Below, one piece after another: positions 8,318 through 18,124 of a stretch of 64,000 nucleotides of DNA (its first letter is position 1; the number at the start of each line of letters is the position of its first letter). Origin of the DNA: Colwellia_A sp047621305. GTDB lineage: Bacteria > Pseudomonadota > Gammaproteobacteria > Enterobacterales > Alteromonadaceae. Location of the stretch: contig JBLHNB010000003.1 of the NCBI GenBank assembly GCA_047621305.1, positions 1-64,000 of the forward strand, given 5' to 3'. The notes beneath the pieces were generated by a model, which was not told the DNA's origin, did not search any database, and was given only the letters and a program-made list of their open reading frames with translations. The translations under genes were made by a program, and so were the position numbers.

Positions 8318-9598
8318 ATGTTTTCAGCAATAAATAATTTTAAAAAAATAAGTGCGCTTATTTTAACATCAATAGCATTAACGTTAACGGGTTGTAACTC
8401 AGGTGATGATGCAAAAAACCTAACTAAAGCCGTTAAATTAGAAATACAAAGAAAACAAGGCACGATCATAGAGTCTTTTACTATTACGGGTGGCCAATTT
8501 CGTTTAAAGGTAGGTGAAACCCACCAACTTAACGCGACAGGTATAGATAGCAAAGGTAAAATAAGAGATATTACAGGTGAGTTAATTTGGTCTTCTAGTG
8601 ATACCGCTATAGCGACGGTAAATAACAAGGGATTAGTAACAGCGATAGCCAATGCAGAGCGTAATCAAGGCATTGTTATTATTACTGGCACAACGATAAA
8701 TGATATTTCTGGTGAAAGTGAAGTCTCCGTTAATAATTCAAAAGTAACGGCACTGATTTTACGACAGCATATACCGGCATCAGGTAATATTTCAACTTGC
8801 TTAGATGCAAAAATTACTGGGGATGTAACTTATGAAGATAATTATCAATCACTCAATACGGTCACAGATATCAATTTTTCTGTCGATAAGAATAGCACGG
8901 CCATAATTAACAACGAAGGCATACTTTATACCTCAAATGAACTGTTAGAAGATACGATAGTCACAGGCCTTATAAATGATATTTCAGCGCAAATTATCGT
9001 TACTGCAGAACCGAGTTTAGACGCCATTGATATCCTCTTAGTTGATGAAATAGCAAAAAAAATCACTTTGAATATTGGTGAGCGTAAAACAGTTAACGCG
9101 CAAGCACACCTAACAAATATAGCGACTACAACTAACATTGATAATAGTATTAGCTGGCAGCAACGAGATATCAATCTTCTGGGCATCACAACTCAAGGTG
9201 ATAATAAAGGCACCCTAGTAGCACTTAAACCCGGCATTAGTGAATTGTCTGCAACATGTGGCGGTATAAAAACGATTGCTACTATAGAAGTAAAAGGCAA
9301 GGCTGATTTAAAAGCGCTAAAAGTAAACGATAATATTGATGTCTTAACATTGGCGAAAAACGAATCTATTGAGCTCACCTTAACGGCTAGTTTTACTGAT
9401 AATACGGCGACGTTAAATGTTTCGGAATTTGCCGATTGGACTCTCAATGGCAGTGATTTTGTAAGTGCTGAGTTAATTTCTATAGGCACCGAAAAGGCGA
9501 CTTATAAAATCACTAGTTCGTCAGCTCTTGGTGGCGAGATGATTATCTCCGCAACTTATGATGGCATCGTTAAAAATATAAATGTCACTGTTGAATAA
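8318..9598 (+). CDS. Lipoprotein with bacterial Ig-like (BIG2-type) repeats
   Basis: The N-terminus ends in a clear lipobox (LTLTGC; lipidated Cys near residue 26). The first ~120 residues after it contain a BIG2-like module: FRLKVGETHQLNATGID, then LIWSSSDTAIATVNNKGLV. Two or three further stretches have the same pattern (INFSVDKNSTAIINNEGILY and LGITTQGDNKGTLVALKPG), so the protein is probably a string of Ig-like domains displayed at the outer membrane. AAAAGG precedes the ATG. Its neighbour is the small barrel just upstream. Adhesion or scaffold roles are typical of BIG2 domains, but the ligand is unknown. Confidence 0.75.
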   Translation: MFSAINNFKKISALILTSIALTLTGCNSGDDAKNLTKAVKLEIQRKQGTIIESFTITGGQFRLKVGETHQLNATGIDSKGKIRDITGELIWSSSDTAIATVNNKGLVTAIANAERNQGIVIITGTTINDISGESEVSVNNSKVTALILRQHIPASGNISTCLDAKITGDVTYEDNYQSLNTVTDINFSVDKNSTAIINNEGILYTSNELLEDTIVTGLINDISAQIIVTAEPSLDAIDILLVDEIAKKITLNIGERKTVNAQAHLTNIATTTNIDNSISWQQRDINLLGITTQGDNKGTLVALKPGISELSATCGGIKTIATIEVKGKADLKALKVNDNIDVLTLAKNESIELTLTASFTDNTATLNVSEFADWTLNGSDFVSAELISIGTEKATYKITSSSALGGEMIISATYDGIVKNINVTVE

Positions 9599-9613
9599 AT
9601 TAGTAAGTTGTTA

Positions 9614-9641
9614 TGTAGTGAGTTCAATGGTGCTCACTACA
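9614..9641 (+). terminator. Possible terminator hairpin after the Ig-like lipoprotein
   Basis: TGTAGTGAG (9614-9622) pairs perfectly with CTCACTACA (9633-9641). A T-rich stretch appears only ~15 bp later, so intrinsic termination is plausible but not certain. Confidence 0.35.
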
Positions 9642-9804
9642 GCAAGTTTAACGTAATTTTCTTTTTTTAATATTTGTTCTTTACTTATCAACATTCAACA
9701 TCCAATATTTCTACGCTACTTTAATATGCATAAAACAAGCTACTTTGAATGAGAACCGCTATAACGTACAATTATTATCTACTATTTTAGTTATGAGTAC
9801 TTAA

Positions 9805-11445
9805 GTGAACTTTTCCCATTTTACCTTCGACAATCGCTTTATTAATAACCTACCTGCTGACCCTGAGGCGAATGTATTTAGTCGCCAAGTTGAAAAAGCT
9901 GCATACTCTTTTGTAAATCCCACGAAAGTAAAAGCACCACAGTTAGTTGCTGTCTCAAATGATGTTGCAGCTATGATAGGCTTTAATGAAGACGAACTTA
10001 CTTCAACGAACTTCAGTGATGTTTTTGGTGGTAATCAATTAATTGCTGGTATGCATCCCTTTGCTATGTGTTATGGCGGTCATCAGTTTGGTCAATGGGC
10101 TGGGCAATTAGGGGATGGTCGAGCGATCAACTTAGGTGAAGTCGTTACACAAAATCATGGTCATCAAACACTTCAGTTGAAAGGTGCAGGTGCCACGCCG
10201 TATTCAAGAACCGCTGACGGTTTGGCGGTTTTACGCTCGTCAATTCGTGAGTTTCTTTGTTCAGAAGCGATGTTTCATTTAGGCGTAGCAACTACCAGAG
10301 CATTAAGTTTATGTTTAACGGGAGAGCACGTTGTCCGAGATATGTTTTATGACGGTAATGCAAAACCAGAACAAGGCGCTGTCGTTTGTCGAGTATCAAG
10401 CTCATTTATGCGTTTTGGCAGTTTTCAATTACCCGCCTCAAGAGGTGATAGTCACTTATTAAAACAGCTCGTTGAGCATTGTATTAAAAGCGACTTTCCA
10501 CATTTACTGGTGAATAAGCCAATGGAAGGCAGTAGTAAAGGAAAGAGTGAAGAAAATAATTCTGACTTTGATCAAAGCGTCTATTTGGCTTGGTTTAACG
10601 AAGTTTGTACACGCACGTGTTCGTTAATGGTTAATTGGATGCGGGTTGGCTTTGTTCATGGTGTGATGAATACCGATAACCTCTCGATCATTGGCGAAAC
10701 TATCGATTATGGTCCTTATGGTTGGATCGATAATTTTGATTTACATTGGACGCCTAATACCACAGACGCACAAGGGCGTCGTTATCGCTTTGGCGCACAA
10801 GCTGAAATTAGCCAGTGGAACCTTTTTCAATTAGCCAATGCCATATATCCTCTAATTGGTGAACCAGAACCTCTACAAAAAATTCTAGATGATTATGCGG
10901 TTAGCTATCAAAAGCAGTGGCAAAAAATGATGGCAGAAAAGTTAGGATTTGAAGCGTTACAGCCTGATGATGGCGAATTATTTATTAACTTAGAGCAATT
11001 ATTAAGTACAGTTGAAACAGATATGACCATTTTTTATCGACAGCTAGCAAAAATTAAGACGGCAGACGATAACCATGTTCAAACAGACTGGCTTGAATTC
11101 TTTAGCCGTTGTTATTACCAAACGGCACAATTAGATGATGATTATCAACAATCATTAACGTCTTGGATGACGATATACCTGAAGCGATTAACAAAACAGA
11201 CGACTGACGATAACTTGCGCTCAAGTGCGATGAACAAGGTAAATCCTAAATATGTATTACGAAATTATCTTGCCCAACAAGCGATTACAGCTGCTGAACA
11301 AGGTGATTTTAGCGAAATTCATCGCTTACAAAAAATTATGTTAACACCTTATGATGAACAAATTGAATTTGAACAATATGCTGAAAAACGACCTGAATGG
11401 GCACGTAATCAAGCAGGTTGCAGCATGTTGTCATGTAGTTCATAA
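9805..11445 (+). CDS. selO: Protein adenylyltransferase SelO (YdiU family)
   Basis: SelO is a pseudokinase-fold enzyme that transfers AMP from ATP to Ser, Thr or Tyr of target proteins and is tied to redox stress. The family signatures are plain: MCYGGHQFGQWAGQLGDGRA near residue 75-95, LKGAGATPYSRTADGLAVLR near 120, and VHGVMNTDNLSIIGETIDYG near 290, which carries the catalytic Asp/Asn region. The C-terminus ends SCSS, with Cys at the place where animal homologues have selenocysteine. It starts with GTG at 9805. At 546 aa it is longer than the E. coli protein (478), with an insert around 230-250. It appears to be a single-gene unit. Confidence 0.95.
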   Translation: MNFSHFTFDNRFINNLPADPEANVFSRQVEKAAYSFVNPTKVKAPQLVAVSNDVAAMIGFNEDELTSTNFSDVFGGNQLIAGMHPFAMCYGGHQFGQWAGQLGDGRAINLGEVVTQNHGHQTLQLKGAGATPYSRTADGLAVLRSSIREFLCSEAMFHLGVATTRALSLCLTGEHVVRDMFYDGNAKPEQGAVVCRVSSSFMRFGSFQLPASRGDSHLLKQLVEHCIKSDFPHLLVNKPMEGSSKGKSEENNSDFDQSVYLAWFNEVCTRTCSLMVNWMRVGFVHGVMNTDNLSIIGETIDYGPYGWIDNFDLHWTPNTTDAQGRRYRFGAQAEISQWNLFQLANAIYPLIGEPEPLQKILDDYAVSYQKQWQKMMAEKLGFEALQPDDGELFINLEQLLSTVETDMTIFYRQLAKIKTADDNHVQTDWLEFFSRCYYQTAQLDDDYQQSLTSWMTIYLKRLTKQTTDDNLRSSAMNKVNPKYVLRNYLAQQAITAAEQGDFSEIHRLQKIMLTPYDEQIEFEQYAEKRPEWARNQAGCSMLSCSS

Positions 11446-11723
11446 GTTTTCGTCATTTTCTTTATGAACAAGGTGATGAAAGCGTTTTATAAAGGAGATG
11501 AAAGGTGTGATGAATGTCTTATGAAAGTAGAGAAATAGGAAGTGATGGAAAAAGTTACTTTTTGTTTCTTCCCTATTTTGTTAGAATGCGCCGGAATTTC
11601 TTGCTTCACTACGATCACAGCAAGTAAGCGCTATTAAAATATTATTATTTTCATAGCGCTAAAATAACTATTTTAACACTACAGCACCAGATTTACGTTC
11701 TGGTTCGTTCACTAGGAAAATCA

Positions 11724-12698
11724 ATGACTCAAATTACAGTTTGCGCATTATATAAGTTTGTTCGTTTAGAAAATTTTGAAGCATTAAAAGCACCGTTATT
11801 AGCGACAATGGAAAGCTATAACGTAAAAGGCACGTTATTATTAGCCAATGAAGGCATTAATGGCACTATCGCCGGTATTAAAAAAAATATCGATGCGGTA
11901 GTAGACTTTTTAAGAAGTGATCCCCGTTTAGCTCAACTATCCGTTAAAGAATCCTTTTATCAAGACAATCCTTTTCAGCGTACTAAAGTTAAATTGAAAA
12001 AAGAAATTGTGACTATGGGCATTGAAGGTATAGACCCTAACCAAGTCGTGGGAACGTATGTAAAACCACAAGATTGGAATGCGCTTATTTCAGACCCCGA
12101 GGTATTATTGGTTGATACCCGTAATGATTATGAAGTGGAAATAGGCACGTTTGAAAATGCGCTTAATCCTGATACGACAAGTTTTCGTGAATTTCCCGAC
12201 TATGTAAAACAGAATTTAGATAAAAACAAACATAAAAAAGTCGCAATGTTTTGTACTGGTGGCATTCGCTGTGAAAAATCAACAGCCTATTTAAAAGAAC
12301 AAGGTTTTGAAAAGGTCTATCATTTAGAAGGCGGTATTTTAAAATACTTGGAAGAAGTACCTGCGACAGAAACGATGTGGCAAGGCGAATGTTTTGTCTT
12401 TGATGGCCGTGTTGCTGTAAATCATGACTTGCAACAAGGACAATATGATCAGTGTTTTGCTTGTCGTTATCCGTTAAAAGAAGAAGACAAAGAAAGCAGT
12501 GATTATGTTAAAGGTGTTAGCTGTCATCGTTGTATTGATAAAATGACGGACAAACAACGTAGCGGTTTTGCTGAGCGCGAACGTCAAATTGGCTTAGCAG
12601 AACAACGTGGCGTTACCCACATTGGTGGTGATGTTAAAGGTATGATAACTAAACGCCGAGAAGAGAAACTAGCGAAGAAGCAAGTTGTCGAAAACTAA
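11724..12698 (+). CDS. trhO: tRNA uridine(34) hydroxylase TrhO (rhodanese family, YceA)
   Basis: TrhO makes 5-hydroxyuridine at the wobble position of tRNA using O2. The 324-residue protein has the N-terminal acylphosphatase-like domain (TVCALYKFVRLENFEALKAP, LLANEGINGTIAG) and a rhodanese domain with the active-site loop FCTGGIRCEKS, the first Cys being catalytic. The C-terminal region has Cys pairs (CFACRYPL, SCHRCID) typical of the family. AGGA lies just before the ATG. It is convergent with the M24 peptidase gene, with a shared hairpin terminator between them. Confidence 0.93.
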   Translation: MTQITVCALYKFVRLENFEALKAPLLATMESYNVKGTLLLANEGINGTIAGIKKNIDAVVDFLRSDPRLAQLSVKESFYQDNPFQRTKVKLKKEIVTMGIEGIDPNQVVGTYVKPQDWNALISDPEVLLVDTRNDYEVEIGTFENALNPDTTSFREFPDYVKQNLDKNKHKKVAMFCTGGIRCEKSTAYLKEQGFEKVYHLEGGILKYLEEVPATETMWQGECFVFDGRVAVNHDLQQGQYDQCFACRYPLKEEDKESSDYVKGVSCHRCIDKMTDKQRSGFAERERQIGLAEQRGVTHIGGDVKGMITKRREEKLAKKQVVEN

Positions 12699-12761
12699 AG
12701 TTCATATTAGATATTTTAGATTGAGAAATAACTTTGAAGATCGGTAATACAATAACAAATG

Positions 12762-12818
12762 ACGATAAACTGCTAATATTCAGCTTTAATTGAATAATTA
12801 GCAGTCAGCTTTTATCGT
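12762..12818. terminator. Bidirectional terminator between trhO and the M24 peptidase gene
   Basis: Nested arms pair across this convergent gap: ACGATAAA with TTTATCGT on the outside and ACTGCTAATATTC with GAATAATTAGCAGT (one bulge) on the inside. The outer A/T arms provide a U-rich 3' side in both directions. Confidence 0.55.
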
Positions 12819-12821
12819 AAA

Positions 12822-14051
12822 TTAAGCGTGATAACCAAAAGGGTCGTCAATAGAATACGATGGCTCAGTAAACCATTTAGCACCTTGCTCAGTTATATAA
12901 AAATGATCTTCCAAACGTACGCCAAACTCACCCGGTAGCACTAACATGGGTTCGTTAGAAAAACACATACCTACAGCAAGCGGCGTTTGATCACTACGTA
13001 CTAAATAGGGCCACTCATGAATATCTAAACCTATACCATGTCCGGTGCGATGTGGGCAGCCCGGTGTTTGATAGTCAGGTCCCATCTCTTGTGATGCTAA
13101 ATAATCCCTTGCTGCAATATCTACATCAGCACATGAACGGCCTATTTTTGCCACATCAAACGCTGCTTTTTGCGCCATTTTTTCGATATGCCACATCTTG
13201 CGTTGACGTTCATTAGCTTGACCATAAACATAGGTGCGGGTGATATCTGAGTTATAACCTTCTAATTGACAACCGGTATCTATAAGCACGATATCGTTCA
13301 TTTCGAGGGTCTTCGGAGATTTAACACCGTGAGGATAAGAGGAATCTTCACCAAAGAGTACAATACAAAAATAAGACCCTGCAGGAATACCAACTTTGAT
13401 ATGGGCTTGATTAATAAATGACGTCACTTCTTGGGTGCTGATCCCTTCATAAAGAATACTGGCCACGGCTTTATGCACTTCCATGGTCATGTTTTTGGCT
13501 TGCTGTAACAAAGCCAACTCGTTATCAGATTTTTGAGCACGACAACCTGCAGTGATTGTTTTTGCATCAACGAGTTGAAAATTATCACTTTGATGATTAA
13601 TACCATTGGCAATGAAAAAAGCTGTTGACTCATCAATAGCAATTTTCCCTGATGTGATATCTATTGAAGATAAAATGTCTACAAAGAGTTGGTAAGGATT
13701 TTCATGTTCTTGCCAACCATAAATTTCACCTGAAACTGCCATATACTGATTTAACGTATTCACTTCAAAATAAGGGCTAATATAGTGAATTTCCCCTTGT
13801 TGCGGGATAATGGCTCCGACCATTCTCTCACTTGCATACCAACGCGTACCGGTAAAGTAATATAAATTTGTACCTGCATTTATATAGGTAGCCGCGATAT
13901 TATTTTTTTTCATTAATTGCTGAGCTTTAGCAATTCTTTGCTGAAATTCATCTTTATCAATAGGACACACGTTTTGTGTCATATTGGTCAATTTGTCTAA
14001 TTCTTTAGCAGCTGTAGAACCGCCAACCCCAATAGTCATTTCTATGCTCAT
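12822..14051 (-). CDS. M24-family metallopeptidase (Xaa-Pro aminopeptidase-like)
   Basis: The C-terminal two-thirds is a pita-bread M24 domain with the five metal ligands in order: LIDTGCQLEGYNSDITRTY (two Asp), RTGHGIGLDIHEWP (His), CFSNEPMLV (Glu) and VRLEDHFYI (Glu). The N-terminal ~150 residues form a creatinase-like domain. Such enzymes remove an N-terminal residue before proline or hydrolyse related amide bonds. Some relatives act on ectoine or creatine, and I cannot tell which applies here. There is no signal peptide, so it is cytoplasmic. It is probably monocistronic. Confidence 0.85.
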   Translation of the reverse strand: MSIEMTIGVGGSTAAKELDKLTNMTQNVCPIDKDEFQQRIAKAQQLMKKNNIAATYINAGTNLYYFTGTRWYASERMVGAIIPQQGEIHYISPYFEVNTLNQYMAVSGEIYGWQEHENPYQLFVDILSSIDITSGKIAIDESTAFFIANGINHQSDNFQLVDAKTITAGCRAQKSDNELALLQQAKNMTMEVHKAVASILYEGISTQEVTSFINQAHIKVGIPAGSYFCIVLFGEDSSYPHGVKSPKTLEMNDIVLIDTGCQLEGYNSDITRTYVYGQANERQRKMWHIEKMAQKAAFDVAKIGRSCADVDIAARDYLASQEMGPDYQTPGCPHRTGHGIGLDIHEWPYLVRSDQTPLAVGMCFSNEPMLVLPGEFGVRLEDHFYITEQGAKWFTEPSYSIDDPFGYHA

Positions 14052-14156
14052 GGAAGCGCCTTGTTGTTTTTAATATGAGTAATTATGTCACAAAAAACAC
14101 AGGATATACAATATACAATCATTGGTGCGTAAAGTATGACAAAATGAGCGAAGCGT

Positions 14157-14208
14157 TAAGTAACTATGTTAAGTAACCATATTAAACAACGATATTAAAC
14201 AACTATGC
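14157..14208. repeat. Four imperfect 13-bp direct repeats
   Basis: TAAGTAACTATGT, TAAGTAACCATAT, TAAACAACGATAT and TAAACAACTATGC follow head to tail. The last overlaps the stop codon of the Sel1-like gene on the minus strand, so repeat expansion may have set where that gene ends. Confidence 0.75.
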
Positions 14209-14994
14209 TAATTTTACTGAGAGCTCTAGAGCTTCTTGATAAAGTTCAGGGTCATTTTCTCTAAAGTGTTTTACTCTATCTAAAGCTTGTGGAAGGTTGT
14301 GATTAGCGGCATTAATTAACCAAGCTAAACCTAAAGGGTGATCTTCGTGTGTACCTTCACCTAAGAAAAATGAACGGCCCATGGCACCCATTGCTTTAAT
14401 ATGGCCCTGTTTTGCTGCTTGTTCAAATAATAAAAAAGCCTGCTCACTATCACCGGTTTTCCTTTGTAAAATAGCTTGATCAAAGAGTAGATCATCTTCT
14501 TTAAAGGCTGCTTTGCTGTCGGCTTCGGCATTAGTGACGTTATGTTTTTTGCTATTTTCAGCGGATATACGCGCTTCTTCATTATTATTTATTGGTTTTT
14601 GTGTGGCATTGTCATTACTTAGTTGTTCAGTGATTAATTCACTAGGCTGGATACGAATAAAATCATCGTCTGAAAAAATCTCTTTAATATATTTACGTTT
14701 TTCTGTAAGAAGACAACCCATTACAGCATCATAACGACCGCTTAATTGCTCTATGGTTGTTTGTTGTTTTGTTATTTGTTGTCGATAGTATTCAACGTCA
14801 TTTTTTAGCTGTTCAATTTGGTTATCTTGTATCTTTGATTGGTTGAACTGTGCTTGATTAATACTAGCTATAAGAGCTTGATTAGCTTGATCAAGTCGAG
14901 ATTGTTGTTTTTCATTGTATTGTTCAAAGCGGCTAAGTTCTACTTGTATTTTATCTTCGTTGTTACTTTTTGTTTTCTTAAACCAGCTAAACAT
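14203..14994 (-). CDS. Coiled-coil protein with C-terminal Sel1-like repeats
   Basis: The N-terminal ~95 residues are a Gln/Lys-rich coiled coil (FEQYNEKQQSRLDQANQAL onward). A low-complexity polar linker follows. From about 170 there are two Sel1-like helical repeats (QAFLLFEQAAKQGHIKAMGA, then HPLGLAWLINAANHNLPQA). There is no signal peptide or membrane segment. Sel1 repeats mediate protein-protein contacts, so a scaffold role is likely. It is divergent from the chemosensory locus that begins ~340 bp away, but no functional link is visible. Specific function unknown. Confidence 0.7.
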   Translation of the reverse strand: MFSWFKKTKSNNEDKIQVELSRFEQYNEKQQSRLDQANQALIASINQAQFNQSKIQDNQIEQLKNDVEYYRQQITKQQTTIEQLSGRYDAVMGCLLTEKRKYIKEIFSDDDFIRIQPSELITEQLSNDNATQKPINNNEEARISAENSKKHNVTNAEADSKAAFKEDDLLFDQAILQRKTGDSEQAFLLFEQAAKQGHIKAMGAMGRSFFLGEGTHEDHPLGLAWLINAANHNLPQALDRVKHFRENDPELYQEALELSVKLA

Positions 14995-15332
14995 GGTGTG
15001 GGTACCTTATGATTATCTGCAAGCATAATTTATGCTCTTCTTTTATTCTTGTAGTTTAACCATAATAATTGCTCATTCAGAAATCAACCTATTAACACTA
15101 AATGTTCGCAGTTAATGTAAATTTATTATTAATTTATGAGTCAATAATTTTAATAATGTTGGATATTTGTGCTATTGCTGGCCACAGAGGCTTGATTACA
15201 GCTCGTATTAAATAAGGGACTGTAAATTATAATAAATAAAAATTTTTTTTTCCTCCATAAACTTGCAGTTTGCCATTTTTGTCATATCTTTTAAGTAAGT
15301 TAATATTAAATTGCTTTGGGAAATGGACTTTA
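14995..15332. other. Divergent intergenic region ahead of the chemosensory locus
   Basis: About 340 bp of very AT-rich DNA separates the Sel1-like gene (minus) from the first STAS gene (plus). It must hold promoters in both directions, but I see no strong sigma-70 pair, and a sigma-54 (GG-N10-GC) match fails on spacing. A run of nine or ten T just after 15240 precedes the STAS gene. Confidence 0.4.
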
Positions 15333-15608
15333 ATGTACAAGTTACCTGCACAACTCACTATTTCACACGTTGAAGAATGTAAAACCGAATTACTCCAATT
15401 AATTACTGATAACGATGTCATCAGTTTTGATGATAGTGATGTTGTCAGTATTGATACGGTTGGCGTGCAATTGTTACTCACGGCCGTCACTTACATTGCA
15501 TCACAAAATAAAGAATTACAATGGATCTCTTCTTCTTCAGCTATAAAAGAAAGTGTCAAACAGCTTGGGATTAACGAAGCCATTTTAAACCAATACCTAA
15601 ATGCATAA
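15333..15608 (+). CDS. STAS-domain protein, first gene of the chemosensory locus
   Basis: This 91-residue single STAS domain has the segment VVSIDTVGVQLLLTAV in place of the usual D-S-[ST]-G-[LV] phospho-site, with Thr at the phosphorylatable position. I start at the ATG at 15333 (MYKLPAQLTISHVEE), which aligns with STAS domains. An upstream in-frame ATG at 15270 would add 21 residues without a Shine-Dalgarno. It comes 38 bp before cheY. A STAS gene at this place is a known feature of F7-like clusters. It may bind an anti-sigma-type kinase or the array, but the partner is not visible. Confidence 0.8.
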   Translation: MYKLPAQLTISHVEECKTELLQLITDNDVISFDDSDVVSIDTVGVQLLLTAVTYIASQNKELQWISSSSAIKESVKQLGINEAILNQYLNA

Positions 15609-15646
15609 CATTTACTCCCTATATTGATTTCAAAGAGGATATATAC

Positions 15647-16009
15647 ATGACCAAAATTTTGGTTGTCGATGATTCTAACTCTATTCGAGATATGGTTAGT
15701 TTTACCCTAAAAAGTGCAGGCTACGAAACAGTAGAAGCTGTGAACGGTAAAGAAGGACTAGACAAAGCTCAAATAGAAGCATTTGATTTGGTTATTTCCG
15801 ACGTTAATATGCCGATAATGGATGGTATTGAAATGTGTGGGGAGCTGCGTAAGTTAGCTAACTTTAAATTTACCCCGATCTTAATGTTAACCACTGAAAG
15901 CTCTGGTGATATGAAAATACGTGGTAAAACTGCAGGAGCAACGGGTTGGTTAGTCAAACCTTTTAACCCCGAAAAACTATTGGCAACAATTAAACGTGTT
16001 GTTAGGTAA
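15647..16009 (+). CDS. cheY: Chemotaxis response regulator CheY
   Basis: This is a stand-alone 120-residue receiver domain with VVDDSNS (Asp8, Asp9), phospho-acceptor Asp52 in VISDVNMPIMDG, the conserved Thr in MLTTESS and Lys in LVKPFNP. It is phosphorylated by CheA. AGAGGA precedes the ATG. cheA starts 6 bp after its stop, so both are in one operon. No flagellar genes are nearby, so its target may be the motor or another output of this locus. Confidence 0.93.
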   Translation: MTKILVVDDSNSIRDMVSFTLKSAGYETVEAVNGKEGLDKAQIEAFDLVISDVNMPIMDGIEMCGELRKLANFKFTPILMLTTESSGDMKIRGKTAGATGWLVKPFNPEKLLATIKRVVR

Positions 16010-16015
16010 CCTATT

Positions 16016-18124
16016 ATGAGCATTGATCTCTCCCAATTTATCCCCAGCTTCTTAGAAGAAAGTTTCGAAGGGCTTGAGTTGATGGAATCGAGCTTGCTTG
16101 ATTTAAAGCAAGGTGACGATGAAGCCATTAATTCTATATTTAGAGCTGCACATTCAATCAAAGGCGGAGCAGGTACTTTTGGTTTTAACAATGTAACCGA
16201 ATTTACGCATTTAGTCGAAACCTTACTTGATGAAATGCGAGACGGTCGTCGTGAAATTGAAAAAAACGATGTTGAATTATTATTAGACTCTGTTGACTGC
16301 ATGCGATTGCTCATTGAAGCTATTCGTGATGAAGAAGAGTGTGATACCGCTAAAATAGTAGAGACTTCTAGATTATTAGAACAAACACTTGCTGTAGCTG
16401 ATGATAAAAAAACTAGCATTAGTGATACAAGTGTCGTGATCAATGACTCAACGGACAATGATGGTTCTGCTGGAATGTCAACTTGGCAAATAGAATTTTT
16501 ACCAGAACATCATTTGGTACAAACGGGTAATGATCCTCTATTAATTTTTAGTGCTTTAGCTGAGCTAGGTGATGTTAATGTTCAAGCAATAATTAAAGAC
16601 TTACCCCCGTTAAATGATATTGATCCCGAAGAGCTCTACATTAACTGGCATCTCACCTTAGTATCAGATGCAAGTGAAGAAGACATAAAAGAAGTATTTG
16701 AATGGGTAGAAGATGAGTGTTTACTCACAGTAACAAAAATTCAACCAAGTAATATACCTTTACACGTAAATGATAGTGAAGTGGCTAACAATACAATACT
16801 TGACGATTTACCCTCAGGTGAGCCAAACCTAAATGATGTGCTAACAACAGATCAAACTAAAGCAGAAACAAGTGATAAATCCGCACAAAAATCAAAATCT
16901 GAAACGGTTGGCTCTATTCGAGTCGGTGTTGATAAAGTGGATAATCTTATCAACTTAGTCGGCGAATTGGTTATTACCCAATCGATGTTATCTCAATTGG
17001 GTACTGACTTTAATCTTTCAAAAATTGATCGTTTAACCTCAGGGCTAGATCAGCTTTTACAAAATACCAAAGAACTACAAGAAAGCGTGATGAAAATTCG
17101 GATGTTACCAATAAGTTTTGCCTTTAACCGTTTTCCACGCCTAGTTCATGACTTAGCTAAGAAAACAGGCAAAGAAGTTGAACTCATTTTAAAAGGCGAA
17201 CAAACCGAGTTAGATAAAACGGTCATGGAGCAAATTGGCGATCCTTTAGTACACTTGGTTCGTAACGCTGTCGACCATGGAATTGAATCAGCAGAGATTA
17301 GAATTGCTCATGGTAAACCAAGAAAGGGCACCATTACCCTTAATGCATATCATCAAGGTGGCAGCATCGTTATTGAAATCAATGATGATGGTGGTGGTAT
17401 CAATCGCGAAGCGGTCTTTAATAAAGCAGTAGAAAAAGGCATTGTTGACGCTAACTCGACCCTAACTGACAGTCAAGTATTTGATTTACTTTTTGAACCC
17501 GGTTTCTCCACGGCGATAACAGTAAGTGATATCTCAGGCCGAGGTGTTGGCATGGATGTTGTTAAAAGGAATATTCAGTCATTAGGTGGCAGGATCCAAG
17601 TTGAGTCAGACCCCGGCAAAGGCAGCACCTTTAAAGTGAACTTACCTCTTACCTTAGCTATTTTAGATGGACAATTGGTTCGAGTCGGTACAGAAACCTA
17701 CATTATCCCATTGATCACCATCGTTGAATCATTGCAAACGCAATCAGAACTTATCAATCGAGTTTCTGGCGATATGGTGCTATATCGCCTTCGTGAAGAC
17801 AATGTACCCGTGTTGCCAGTCTATCAACTTTTTAATATCGACGCTGAATGTGAAAATGTTGAAAATGCTTTATTAGTCGTTGTTGAAGCCGACGGGCAAA
17901 AGGTCGGTTTGCTGGTTGATGATTTATTAGCGCAACAGCAAGTGGTGATTAAAAGCCTGGCAGAAAACTATCAGCAGGTACAAGGAATTTCAGGTGCCAC
18001 TATTTTAGGTGATGGCTCAGTCGCTATGATCCTCGATGTACCCGGTATTATTTCGATGGCACTGAAAAGCGCTCAATCGAGTCAGAAGCGTAATAACCAC
18101 ACACTTGAAGGAGCCATATCGTAA
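16016..18124 (+). CDS. cheA: Chemotaxis histidine kinase CheA
   Basis: The 702-residue protein has the standard CheA order. The P1 phosphotransfer domain carries His46 in RAAHSIKGGAGTFG. A variable linker/P2 region spans ~130-300. The dimerisation helices include VDNLINLVGELVITQSML. The ATPase domain has LVHLVRNAVDHGIES, INDDGGGINR and DISGRGVGMDVVK. The C-terminal CheW-like regulatory domain follows. CheA autophosphorylates under control of MCP/CheW and passes phosphate to CheY and CheB. The other receivers of this locus are possible extra targets. Its stop overlaps the next ATG (TAATG), giving translational coupling to cheW. Confidence 0.95.
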   Translation: MSIDLSQFIPSFLEESFEGLELMESSLLDLKQGDDEAINSIFRAAHSIKGGAGTFGFNNVTEFTHLVETLLDEMRDGRREIEKNDVELLLDSVDCMRLLIEAIRDEEECDTAKIVETSRLLEQTLAVADDKKTSISDTSVVINDSTDNDGSAGMSTWQIEFLPEHHLVQTGNDPLLIFSALAELGDVNVQAIIKDLPPLNDIDPEELYINWHLTLVSDASEEDIKEVFEWVEDECLLTVTKIQPSNIPLHVNDSEVANNTILDDLPSGEPNLNDVLTTDQTKAETSDKSAQKSKSETVGSIRVGVDKVDNLINLVGELVITQSMLSQLGTDFNLSKIDRLTSGLDQLLQNTKELQESVMKIRMLPISFAFNRFPRLVHDLAKKTGKEVELILKGEQTELDKTVMEQIGDPLVHLVRNAVDHGIESAEIRIAHGKPRKGTITLNAYHQGGSIVIEINDDGGGINREAVFNKAVEKGIVDANSTLTDSQVFDLLFEPGFSTAITVSDISGRGVGMDVVKRNIQSLGGRIQVESDPGKGSTFKVNLPLTLAILDGQLVRVGTETYIIPLITIVESLQTQSELINRVSGDMVLYRLREDNVPVLPVYQLFNIDAECENVENALLVVVEADGQKVGLLVDDLLAQQQVVIKSLAENYQQVQGISGATILGDGSVAMILDVPGIISMALKSAQSSQKRNNHTLEGAIS

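Noticed and set aside
15170..15210. Possible sigma-54 promoter (TGGCCACAGAGGCTTGATT)
   Set aside because: The spacing between the GG and the TTG-like element is off and the GC element is wrong.
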